Shown piece after piece: positions 55,252-64,000 of a DNA stretch of 64,000 bases. The number at the start of each line of letters is the position of its first letter. The stretch's first letter is position 1. The stretch lies in NCBI GenBank assembly GCA_001931905.2, contig MSJI02000707.1, forward strand, positions 62,001 to 126,000, read 5' to 3'. The notes under the pieces are model-generated. The model was not told the DNA's origin and made no database searches. It saw nothing but the letters and a program-made list of their open reading frames with translations. A program made the position numbers and the translations under genes. Origin of the DNA: Cladosporium sp. IMV 00045. Its lineage: Eukaryota; Ascomycota; Dothideomycetes; Cladosporiales; Cladosporiaceae.

Positions 55252-58242
55252 ATGGGCGCACCGGACGACGGCTCTGCGCCACCCACCGCGCAGAGTCACG
55301 ACCACGAGAAGCAGCTGGAAGAGGAGTCGCTCGTCATCATGGCCGACAAGGCACACCAGGTCTACGCTCCCCCAGCCCACCTCGCCGCTCGCTTCTACCG
55401 CGATTACCCAAATTCACGCCGCAAGTCCTCGGCCACTTCGTCTCGTCGCAACTCCCTCTCCTCTGTCAACTCCCGCGGCTCCGGCCTGTCTCAACAACGT
55501 CGCAGTTCCACTCCCGCCGGTATCCAATCCCACTCCGTAGCACAGCACTTGCGCCGCGCTTCCATCCTCGAGAGCCGCAAGGCGCGGCTAGCCGATCGCG
55601 CTGCGCACGCTGATCAGGTGCGCTTGCGAGCAGCACTTGCAAAGGCCGCGCCTCGTGGTAGCATCAGCGCTAGCGAAGAGAAGGCGCTCGCAGCCCAAAT
55701 CGCAAAAGAGAAATACCTGGCCAAAGTAGCGGCGGCATGCGCGGAGGAGGTTGCGCGCGCAAAGCGCATTGCCGAGGAGGTCAAAGAGAGGAAGTTGGCG
55801 GATGAGGCGCGTGCGAGACTGGAGATGGAGGAACGTCATGCGGAGGCTGAGAAGAGGCGTGCGGAATACCAGAGGAATATGCAGGAGAGGAGAGCTAGGA
55901 GGGCGGACAGTGCGGAGAAGAAGCTGGCTGTTGTCGAAGAGGATGTCTCTGTGGAGGCCGCGGAGGAAGCCATCGTGGATGATCTGGAGAATCTTGCTGT
56001 CATGGACGAAGAGACCGCTGCAAGACGGATCCAGAGGGCTTGGAAGCTGAGCGCGAGAAGGGCCGTTTTGAATGCATTCTTGAAGTTGAACTTCAACACC
56101 GAACGGATAAAGAACGATGATTTCGACGAGCTTACGTTGTATGTCGCAAATCCCAAGGTGATCTCCGCGACGACCGACCTCCTCACGCAACTTGGACTGC
56201 AACAACCGAACGATGAGAACGCACCTTTGAATACTCGCACCTTCCTCAGTGCGTACATGCTGGCTGGCCACCCGGCGGCCGTTTTGAACAACAGGAATGG
56301 TGCACAGGAACAAGACTTGATATCCAAGGCGAATGACCTTACAGCTGGCTTTGAGTTCACCCTTGGACGTCTGGCTGCTTGGAACAGTTACTCACCGCAT
56401 CCTAATCAACAGGAGACGCTATCCCAGACTTATACTGCATACACCTCTGCGTTCGCTGCCTGGCGAGTACAAGATTCATCTGTTCTGATCGAAGGCATGG
56501 TTGCGTCTTTCGTTGAATTGGATGCTATCTGGCAGATGGTCAAGGATGATTCGCGTGGCGATGTTGCCAGCGATTACCGCCAGGGCATCCGTGACAACCA
56601 AGTCAAGCTTCTCAGCAGAATTCAAAAGTTGGCCGGTAGAGACCGAGCAGATGCGCTTATAAAGAAAGCCATCCGTGAGAGCCGTAGGAGGCGACCAAAG
56701 AGGCGTGCAGTGGCTGAAGTGCGTCCTCGCGGTGTGGAGGCTGGCCCAGAGACTGAGGCTGTCGTCCAGCATAGCGAGGACGACGTGCCAGCCAGTCCGC
56801 TCCCAGAAGATGAACCATCTCAACGCTCTGGTCAGCTCAGCAGATTGTTCACGACTATGCCCACAAACCGGGTCCTGACCCATGAGCTGGCCGTGGACAA
56901 GGACTTCAAGCTGGAAGAAGACAAGGCGAATTCAGAGCTCAGGGACCAAGTCTACAGGTCAATCTGTGACAACATGAAACACGCCTTTGAGATGGGACAA
57001 GGCGCCGTATGGACGGTCTCTGCGGCCGAAAATCTGCGAGAGAAGCTCCTCCGCATGTTGAAGCCTGGGAACAGCATGTACAATCTCATCAGCGAGACGC
57101 TGGACCTCGAGCAGATTGCTCAGCAATGCCAGGCTGGCTTGTTCAGCTATGACGGTTTTTTCAGCTTCATGGCCGGCATCTTGCCCAAACTCTGCGCCCC
57201 TTATCGGGACGAAGAGGTCAAGAAACTGTCAGACGAGCTGCAAGGGAGTGCCGCTATCGAAGGTGTCGCCGATGATGATCTGTCGATCATGATCGAAAAG
57301 CTCTTCCGCTTGCTTCGCATGGTCGACAGCCTTTCTCTCGACTACTCCAACTTCATGCTCATGAACGCCGCTCCAACTCTGATTCGCGAATCAGCCGGCT
57401 ACGAGAAGCGCCACTTCGCCATGGACCTCGAGTCCGGCAAGATAACACTCGAGCGCACCCGCGCCTTCTGGAACAATGCAGAAAAACTTCTTGTCGCCGA
57501 GGCAGACCGCCGCGATCCAGAATCAATCCGACGACCAGAAGACCGCCCCACCCCAGATAAGATCTACTCCAAAGCTCTCGTCGACCTCGCCATCTCACCC
57601 GCTCCTCTCACAGACGAAGACGTCCCCGAAACCCTCGCCCTAGACACCGCCCGTCTCCGCCGCTTCCGCGCCGAAGCGCTGCGCATAGCCGTCATAGGCG
57701 CCCTCTTCCTCACGGCCAAAAATCTCCTCAAACGCGACGTGCGCAGCCAGTGGAGAAACGAAGCCACGCGCCTCTGGACCCTGCTCGCTGCCGAATCCTA
57801 CACTCCCACTCCCTCCACCACCACCATCACTTCCGAAGAAAACGAACCCACCCCCACCCCCGCCGAAAAAGCCACCTCCATCCTCTCCTCCGCCCACAAC
57901 ATGCCGCCCTCCACCAAGTCCCACCTCGCATCTACCACCGCGCGCTTCTTCGCGCAGGCAGGCGCCAACCGCCTCTCCGACCCGGTCCTGAAAGTCCTCT
58001 TCCAGCGCCTGAAATCGCACGTGTTCATGCGTCTTTCGGCCGGCAGCACGGCGGAGCGGGTGCGCGCTGCGAGCTCGGCGCAGGAGAGCTTGGCTGCTTG
58101 TGGACTTGCGGAGTTTGGGGGGAGGGTTGCGGAGATTGTTGAGGGGTTGGAGAGGGTGAGGGAGGTGGATTGGAGGGGGCATGGGGGGTGGTATGAGGAG
58201 GTTGCGGAGGGAGAGAGTAAGAGTGAAGGTGAGAGTGAGTGA
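55252..58242 (+). CDS. TCP11/SOK1-like protein
   Basis: Single exon, 996 residues from ATG 55252 (the frame is open a few codons further up but without ATG). N-terminus disordered, Ser/Arg-rich; coiled coil rich in Ala, Glu, Arg (about 120-225); IQ-like motif AARRIQRAWKLSARRAV (about 257). The Tcp11 domain follows with LAVDKDFKLEEDKANSEL, VYRSICDNMKHAFEMGQ, REKLLRMLKPGNSMYNLISE, DLEQIAQQCQAGLFSYDGFF and LCAPYRDEEVKKL. The family includes yeast Sok1, a dosage suppressor of cAMP-dependent kinase defects, and mammalian TCP11. A role in cAMP-related signalling is known for the family but inferred here. The C-terminal 30 residues are Glu/Gly-rich low complexity. Confidence 0.9.
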   Translation: MGAPDDGSAPPTAQSHDHEKQLEEESLVIMADKAHQVYAPPAHLAARFYRDYPNSRRKSSATSSRRNSLSSVNSRGSGLSQQRRSSTPAGIQSHSVAQHLRRASILESRKARLADRAAHADQVRLRAALAKAAPRGSISASEEKALAAQIAKEKYLAKVAAACAEEVARAKRIAEEVKERKLADEARARLEMEERHAEAEKRRAEYQRNMQERRARRADSAEKKLAVVEEDVSVEAAEEAIVDDLENLAVMDEETAARRIQRAWKLSARRAVLNAFLKLNFNTERIKNDDFDELTLYVANPKVISATTDLLTQLGLQQPNDENAPLNTRTFLSAYMLAGHPAAVLNNRNGAQEQDLISKANDLTAGFEFTLGRLAAWNSYSPHPNQQETLSQTYTAYTSAFAAWRVQDSSVLIEGMVASFVELDAIWQMVKDDSRGDVASDYRQGIRDNQVKLLSRIQKLAGRDRADALIKKAIRESRRRRPKRRAVAEVRPRGVEAGPETEAVVQHSEDDVPASPLPEDEPSQRSGQLSRLFTTMPTNRVLTHELAVDKDFKLEEDKANSELRDQVYRSICDNMKHAFEMGQGAVWTVSAAENLREKLLRMLKPGNSMYNLISETLDLEQIAQQCQAGLFSYDGFFSFMAGILPKLCAPYRDEEVKKLSDELQGSAAIEGVADDDLSIMIEKLFRLLRMVDSLSLDYSNFMLMNAAPTLIRESAGYEKRHFAMDLESGKITLERTRAFWNNAEKLLVAEADRRDPESIRRPEDRPTPDKIYSKALVDLAISPAPLTDEDVPETLALDTARLRRFRAEALRIAVIGALFLTAKNLLKRDVRSQWRNEATRLWTLLAAESYTPTPSTTTITSEENEPTPTPAEKATSILSSAHNMPPSTKSHLASTTARFFAQAGANRLSDPVLKVLFQRLKSHVFMRLSAGSTAERVRAASSAQESLAACGLAEFGGRVAEIVEGLERVREVDWRGHGGWYEEVAEGESKSEGESE

Positions 58243-59231
58243 GGTGTTGGGACTGGGTTTGAGGTGGTCTTTCGTTCGGTTTTCCGTTTTATCGTTTTTC
58301 GGGGAGTTTGGGGGGTTGAGCAGCTTGGCTGCTGGGCTGTTGGACTTTCGTCGTTCGTTGCTGATGAGCGGGTTATTTGGTAACTTTGAAAGAGATACAT
58401 GTGTCTCTGCCTCTCTCTCGCTTTTTTGCTTTTTCGTTCTTTTCTTATAGGATCATGCCAAGTGATCACGCCTAGCTCTCAGCGTAGCTACGGGTTGTAC
58501 ACCATTCTGGTGTATTCCGCGTTCCTTCACATCCTTCATTCTCGTTAGACAGACGGACAGACAGGCCTCCTTTCGTGATTGTCCGCGAGCCAATTGCGGG
58601 AAAAACGGAGGGAGCTGCGAAGTAGTCTGTGGGTGGAGGAAAGATGAATGGGACATATATCAACTTCTTCTTTTTCTAGGTTTTTGGTAACACAGGACTG
58701 TCTTTGTTTTGGAATTGACGACTCTTCTTCTTTCCTTTTGTTTGTGTCTTTTTGGTCGTTCCTATACCTCACACTTCAAGCACCACCGGAGACGTTGTGA
58801 GAGCAGTCTCCCGGCACTGATCTCTGCATACGGTATGGTGAGTGGTTGTCAGGGTGGAGATTTTCATCATTCCGACATGCTTTCTGCAGGTCCTTTCTTC
58901 TTGCTGCTGTAAGGTGGTGCTCGGTGAATTCATTTGGAGGAAGAAGATTGGCAAGGATGAATAATTGAAATTATTGGAAGAGCAAAAACGCCTTGCTAAT
59001 TACAATGATGTGCAGCCCCGAAACATGCTTGTACGAAAACCCGACCGTTACCCAAAAACGCCCACGTTATGATGTACAACACCAACATTGAAAGATGCAT
59101 ATTCCACATGCCCTGCATGCCTTCCCTCCCTTAGGCAACGTGACGAAAGTGTTTGTACATTCCACAGCCGCCTTGACATATCTAGAATCTCTTGATTATC
59201 CCAATGCTACGTCTCTTGCATCTTATATCTC
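58243..59231. other. intergenic between convergent genes, nothing seen
   Basis: T-rich 3' regions of both neighbours; only short frames without domains. Confidence 0.5.
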
Positions 59232-60812
59232 TCACCAAGCAATTCCCACCGCAAACAAAACCGCAGCACCCAGCGCAACAGCGCTGACTCTTGCCACGGA
59301 AGCCGGGTTCCGCGCTTCGGCGCCGCAGCAAGGGCGGTTGTAAGTGACGTTGTTCCAGCGAGCGGCGACTTCGAAGACGGAGCCGGGGGCTGGGTCGCCT
59401 CGGTTGTAGTAGTCGACGAGGAGGAAGTTGGGGGGAGCGCCGTGGTCGTCTGGACATGATGGTTAGTTTTTGAATTTTTGGTAGGAAGTGGAAATGTGAA
59501 GTGAAGTGACTTACTGGAACAGTTCAGAGCCATGGCGCCGAGCTGGCCGGTCGTCTCAAACTGTCCGTTCGTGTTGTTGATTTGCGCCGTGTTAGGGAGC
59601 AGGATCGCGCCATCACCGCCGGTCAGAGCGCCCAGCTCGACGGCGACGTTGAGGTTGTGGTTGGCGATGTACATGAAATTCTTACGGGCTTCCTCCGGAT
59701 CGAGTCCGGGTGGGCGCTCGATGGTGCACGGGAACTCCGGGTCCTGGGGCGAGAAAGGCGTCTCCCACATGTGCGTGAACTCCTCCAGAATGTAGGGCAC
59801 GGAGTCCTGGTTGGCGTAGTAGTCCATGAACATGACGACGCGGTCGTTGTTGAGGATCATCTCGCCGAGCGTCGGCCAGTCGTCCTTGTGCATGGGCACC
59901 AGGGGCGGGGTGTAGAGGTAGGGCGCGATGCCGGAGTTTTGGATGGCGGGCACGAAGTCTTCCACGTACGCCAGGTCGGAGTTGCCGATTAGCATGGTCA
60001 GCACTTCGAAGGGGTTTTCGCGCAGCCAGCCCACGATCGTTTCGAGCTCGGATTGGAAGGTGCCGGCGTTGAGGAGGTCGCAGGACGTGTGGCAGTTGTA
60101 GAGGGTGTCGTTGATGTAGTGGACTTGGCCCTGGACTGGAATGGTGTTAGTACTGACAGGGTGGGAGTGCGATTGTGCAGAACATACGCATGCGAACGCC
60201 ATCGTTGAGCTGGTCAAGAATCGGCAGTTCCTGGTTACTTCCTGCGTTCCTGGGTACGGCAAAGGCGGCATTGTGTGCGCAGACCTCAGTGATATTGCTG
60301 TATTTACGATCGCAGAACTCTGGGTAGTTATTGCAAGGGGCGGTATTGCTGGCGGCAGGAGCGCTGGTAGTTCCGGTCGCGGTCATGGTACGGTTACCGC
60401 CGATTCTCGTCAACTCATCGGTATTCGTGGTTCGCGTGATCTGCGAGTCGCTAGTAGCGGAGGCGGTGCCATTCTCTGAGTTGAGGGTAAGAGTCCTGTC
60501 GCCAGACACGTAGATCTTTGGAGCTGTGGAGGTGACGGTCTGCTGGCCGGAGCGAGTGACATAGGTGTATTCTGAGCCGGAGAAGTCGCTCACAGGTATG
60601 GTAGTGCTGATTGTGGAAAGGTCGGAGTTGGTGAACGTGAAAGCTTGGTAATTTGAACCGGTCTCGCTTGATGTTCCTGAAGATGTTGATGAAGTATCAT
60701 CATCACCAGTTGCGGTAGCAGTTGTTGCAACGTCAGTGCCGGTTCCAGTCTCATCTTGTGCTCTGACACCTAAGGCGGCGAGGCCCAAGAGCCATATGGG
60801 TCGGGACAACAT
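59232..60812 (-). CDS. secreted, probably GPI-anchored PLC-like phosphodiesterase
   Basis: Three exons on the minus strand, 60812-60188, 60135-59515, 59449-59232 (introns 52 and 65 bp), 487 residues, phases agree. Signal peptide MLSRPIWLLGLAALGVRAQ; a Thr/Ser-rich, likely O-glycosylated region to about residue 155; then a PI-PLC X-like TIM-barrel domain: CDRKYSNITEVCAHNAAF with the first catalytic-type His near 178, QLNDGVRMLQGQVHYIND (split by intron 1), CHTSCDLLNAGTFQSELETI, PFEVLTMLIGNSD, VVMFMDYYAN, then APPNFLLVDYYN across intron 2. The C-terminus is a hydrophobic tail (VSAVALGAAVLFAVGIAW) with small residues before it, as for GPI attachment. Likely at the cell surface; the substrate of these fungal PLC-like proteins is not established. 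Confidence 0.9.
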
Positions 60813-62208
60813 GGTCTGCTTTGATGCTCCAGAGATGGACTTGTGGAAAGGGAGCGAGGCAAGCAGCAGAGGAGTAGCAAGTACGGAGAAGACACAGGCC
60901 AAACAAGCCTCGTGGATGAGGATAAGTGGGACGCGAGGCGGATTAGATCTACAGGAATCTGCTGCTAGTCGATGACAGAGGCGACCGCTTTCCCTTGGGT
61001 CGATGCCAACAGACGGGCCGGTGGTTGTAATGGATTGGAACCCCGGATGGAGAGCTGCGGCTAGGAGGCAGAGAGACTCTTCATTTTTCCCATTGAAGGC
61101 CCGTGTCGAGATGCGATATGACGTTGGATGCACCGGCAATCCCTAAAAATGGGCCCATGTCCAAAGCTTCCGCGCAGCATCGGGCGAGGGACAAGAGACG
61201 ACGCCACGCAAGCAGAAACGTCTCCGCGGCGGCACACGTCGATTGAAGGTCTGGCCCAGGTGCGCGGACGTGTGCGGATGCACCGAAGCTGGTTTGTCGA
61301 GTTTGTTTTCTGTCATGTCCTTGGGAGGCTGAAACTAGCACAACGCTCCGCGCGATGCACACTCCCACTTCAATCTTCAGTGTCTCGTTGGGTATGGGAG
61401 AAAAACAAGTGCCCGGAGACACATCCGCGGAAGGGTCTGTCCTCGGCCAGCCCTTAATCAATTTCAATCAATTTGATTCACACACTAGAAGCAATTCAGT
61501 CAGATTCCATGTGGCGATCCATCCAAGCCTGCGGTGAGCCTCGCGCTCTCTCGCTCTCGGAGCGAATCAAAGGAAGATGATCCCCAGTCATCCCAGGGCG
61601 GGAATTATGCTCTGCCTAGCCTTTGCCGCTATTCCAACGCCTCTTCCGCAGGAGATCAAGGTGAGATGACGTTTCACCCGTTTTTGTCGGGACAAGACTC
61701 TCGTCACTTTTTCTCTCTCCGCACCAGGCTGGTGATATCTTCGCCCACATGCTTTGCATGCCATCACTGGCGTCGACGCGTATGCTCTACAAGGATTAGC
61801 TCCCACCAGCTAAACACAAGTCTCTGCCGCTCTCCAGCACTGGCACCACGTCAACGGATCATGTCGTCTTCGACAACGTCTGTGAACTAGCCCATAGATC
61901 ATTGCCGCCCTATCCCACTTCCTAGCTGCCCATCTGGCCCGTCTAGTCACTACACATTGGCCATTTGCTATCCACTGCTCAACAACCTGTTCTCCCTTCT
62001 CCATCCACCCTTTTGTTCCCTCTTGGCCCGGCCGGTAAGGCTTCTTTACGGACTCTCTCGTCTTTTGGGTCTCGGCCTCCCTTTACAGGGCTGTTGTTTG
62101 TTGCCTGTTGCCCTAAACTTCTGCATCATCGGGCCCTATCACTACCACAACAACTTCTTCCGTATCTCACGAGGTAAACCAGCACCAACATCAACAACAC
62201 CATTCGCC
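60813..62208. other. divergent intergenic region, no supported gene
   Basis: 1.4 kb between two divergently transcribed cell-surface protein genes. Frames on both strands (for example 61128-61457 +, 61081-61467 -) lack domains. CT-rich leader sequence precedes the SUR7-like gene from about 61960; the frame open there (from 61957) joins the gene in phase, but the first part is Leu/Pro/Cys-rich and not family-like. Confidence 0.5.
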
Positions 62209-63243
62209 ATGTTCGGCCGCCAGAAGTCAGATCCAGGGTCTGACCGCACCCTTACCAACGACAATGGCACTGCCCAACCCTCCAAATGGCAAATCAAACG
62301 AGCAACCAGGCCCCGTTTCGTCTGGGCTCTCATTGCAGCTCTCCTACTCCTCATCTCCGTCATCTTCATAATCCTCGTTGAAGTCGGCAACATTGGCGAC
62401 CGCGCCGTCTCCCGCGATACCTACTTCATCAACCTCGACCTCTCCAACATCGTTCCCGTCAGCGTACCCAATGCCGTCCTCATCAACTCCATCGCCCAGA
62501 CTCTGGGTCTGAACGATTTCTACCGCGTGGGACTGTGGAATTACTGTGCAGGAAACATTGGCGAGGGCATCATAACGTGCTCCAAGCCGCAGACCATGTG
62601 GTGGTTCAACCCCGTGGAAATCATCCAAAGCCAGCTTCTCGCCGGCGCCAGTAGTAAGTCAACCACCATTCAGTCATTTCCCCCTTCCCATCCCACTTCA
62701 TAAAACACCTCAAACTAACCCGTCTCCCTCCCACTAGTCGCCCTCCCCGCCGAAGTCAACGACATTCTCGACATCATCCGCCTCGTCTCCAACTGGATGT
62801 TCGCCCTCTTCCTGGCCGGCGCCTGCCTCAGCACAATAATGATCCCCATCCTTCTCCTCACAATCTACAGCCGCTGGGCCACGCTGGCCATCACAATCTT
62901 CACCTTCCTGGCGGCGCTCTTCACCACCGTCGCAACAATCCTCGCAACCGCCATGTTCATCATCATGCAGAACGCCATCACGTCCGTCGAGCAGCTGAAC
63001 ATCGAGGGCCAGATCGGCACGCAGATGTTCGCTTTCATGTGGATCGCGGCGGTTTGTGGGATTCTGGCGTGGCTCATCACGCTCGGCCAGTGCTGTTGCT
63101 GTGCGAGTCGGAGGGATGTTAAGAAGGGCAAGAAGAGGGGGAGTAAAGCCGCTTGGGGCTCGGAGGGCGCGCAGGCGGTGGATTTCAGTGAGAAGAGGGA
63201 GGCGAGGAGGGGGTGGTTTGGGAAGAAGAAGAGCGAGGGATGA
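62209..63243 (+). CDS. SUR7/PalI-family plasma-membrane protein
   Basis: Two exons, 62209-62653 and 62738-63243 (intron GTAAGT...CCACTAG), 316 residues. Four membrane segments: FVWALIAALLLLISVIFIIL (about 43-62), then WMFALFLAGACLSTIMIPIL (about 168-187), a third (about 195-222) and FMWIAAVCGILAWLITLG (about 247-264). The extracellular loop after segment 1 has the family motif GLWNYC (about 106-111) and a further Cys. The C-terminus is cytosolic with a CCCC cluster, a possible palmitoylation site, and Lys/Arg-rich. SUR7 proteins organise eisosome/MCC membrane domains; PalI members take part in ambient-pH signalling. Which branch this belongs to I cannot tell. ATG at 62209 was chosen over upstream frame extension because it opens the hydrophilic family-like N-terminus. 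Confidence 0.88.
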
Positions 63244-64000
63244 GGGGGTTGTTTGAATGGTGAGGGATATCTTGTGATTTGTTTTCTGTTCTTCTCTATT
63301 AGAGAGTTTCGTTTGCTTTGCCTGGATCAGTACTGGACCGCACTTTTTATTGGCAGCTGGAAGAGGAGGGTCTTCACTATCTTCTTTCTTTTACTGTTTG
63401 GCTTAGAATGTTTTGGGTTATTTCTGGATTTTCTTTCTTTTTCTCTTTTTGGAAGCATTAGCGATGGCGTTCTTCTCTCTGTCTTTCAAAGTTGTTTCTT
63501 ACTTCAGACCACCTCTCCTTTCTTATCTCATTTTATCACGAATGCCACGGCAAAGCCAGCTAAAGGATCGAGGGTGAACAGAGAAAATGGAAAATCTGTG
63601 TATATACGTATGTAATTATTGTTGGAGGACATAGGAAAATCAGGCCGACCGATTCCAAAAACAAGCAACTTTGAAAAAGGGAACCTTTCGACTTCGCATG
63701 TAGATATCTGAGTACAGAGGTGTTCACAATTTTGATCGACTTGTTGTCTCTGATATGGTGAAGAATGGTTCTTCAATGAAGGGCGGTCTATCAAACTTCG
63801 ATCGAGCATTGACGACATTCTAGTGTCTTTGTTGCGGTCAGATGGCCTGGAGTGGTCAAGAAAAATGATCTTGCCATGCTTCAAATGAATGATTCTTTGA
63901 CCCGGCAGATAATCGTGACCCGAGGATAAGCGGGTCTTGGTGCCGAGATGTCGCTCAGACGTGACCGATAAGTGGAGTAGAAGCTGGAGGAGTTGAGGTG
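63244..64000. other. 3' region, no supported gene
   Basis: T-rich sequence downstream of the SUR7-like gene. A 118-codon minus-strand frame (63884-63528) has no recognisable features. Confidence 0.45.

Noticed and set aside
39500..64000. Secondary-metabolite or other functional gene cluster in the right half
   Set aside because: The genes belong to unrelated housekeeping, surface and secreted-enzyme families; no backbone synthase, tailoring enzyme or dedicated transporter is present.
1..64000. tRNA or rRNA genes
   Set aside because: I looked for B-box-like GGTTCGA motifs and cloverleaf ends and found none outside coding sequence; a tRNA search program would settle this.

Overview
The window looks like a chromosome segment of a filamentous ascomycete (Pezizomycotina, probably Dothideomycetes). 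The intact genes have short spliceosomal introns (49-76 bp, one of 40 bp) with GTANGT donors, CTAAC/CTAAT-like branch sites and TAG/CAG acceptors. They include typical fungal families: a Zn2Cys6 regulator, a family-3 pectate lyase, a SUR7/PalI protein, a PHO89-type phosphate symporter and a SERAC1-like hydrolase. The repeats carry the mark of repeat-induced point mutation (RIP): CpA and TpG are nearly gone and TpA is in large excess, while CpG is kept.

Layout. (A) 1-3.3 kb and 30.4-39.6 kb are heavily RIP-mutated transposon sequence. About 2.2 kb at the left edge is an inverted copy of 30.78-32.95 kb. (B) 3.3-30.4 kb is a field of decayed genes and repeats. Two broken copies of one SNF2-type helicase gene lie just inside the arms in opposite orientation (3.3-5.2 kb plus, 28.7-30.5 kb minus). 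Between them lie about a dozen pseudogenes, many low-complexity and nuclear-looking, including recognisable fragments of transportin (karyopherin beta-2) and of the RNA polymerase II subunit RPB2. In-frame stops in these frames sit mostly where a Gln codon is expected (CAG/CAA to TAG/TAA). Mixed in are a family of about 16 short dispersed repeats, a 1.5 kb minisatellite with a strict 16-bp period, and several smaller tandem repeats. (C) From about 39.7 kb to the end is ordinary gene-rich sequence with nine well-formed genes: PHO89-type symporter (+), Zn2Cys6 factor (+), DUF726 protein (+), pectate lyase PL3 (+), unknown protein (-), SERAC1-like hydrolase (-), triple ubiquitin-like protein (+), TCP11/SOK1-like protein (+), secreted PLC-like phosphodiesterase (-) and SUR7-like protein (+); the unknown protein is the least certain and makes a tenth model.

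How it fits together. The window shows a two-compartment genome: a transposon-rich, RIP-scarred block that has collected and destroyed gene copies, next to a conserved block of housekeeping and secreted-enzyme genes. The genes in the conserved block do not form an obvious pathway or metabolite cluster. The pectate lyase suggests a plant-associated or saprotrophic life. The SERAC1-like hydrolase and the ubiquitin-like protein are divergently arranged neighbours. All calls come from reading the sequence; no database search or alignment was run.
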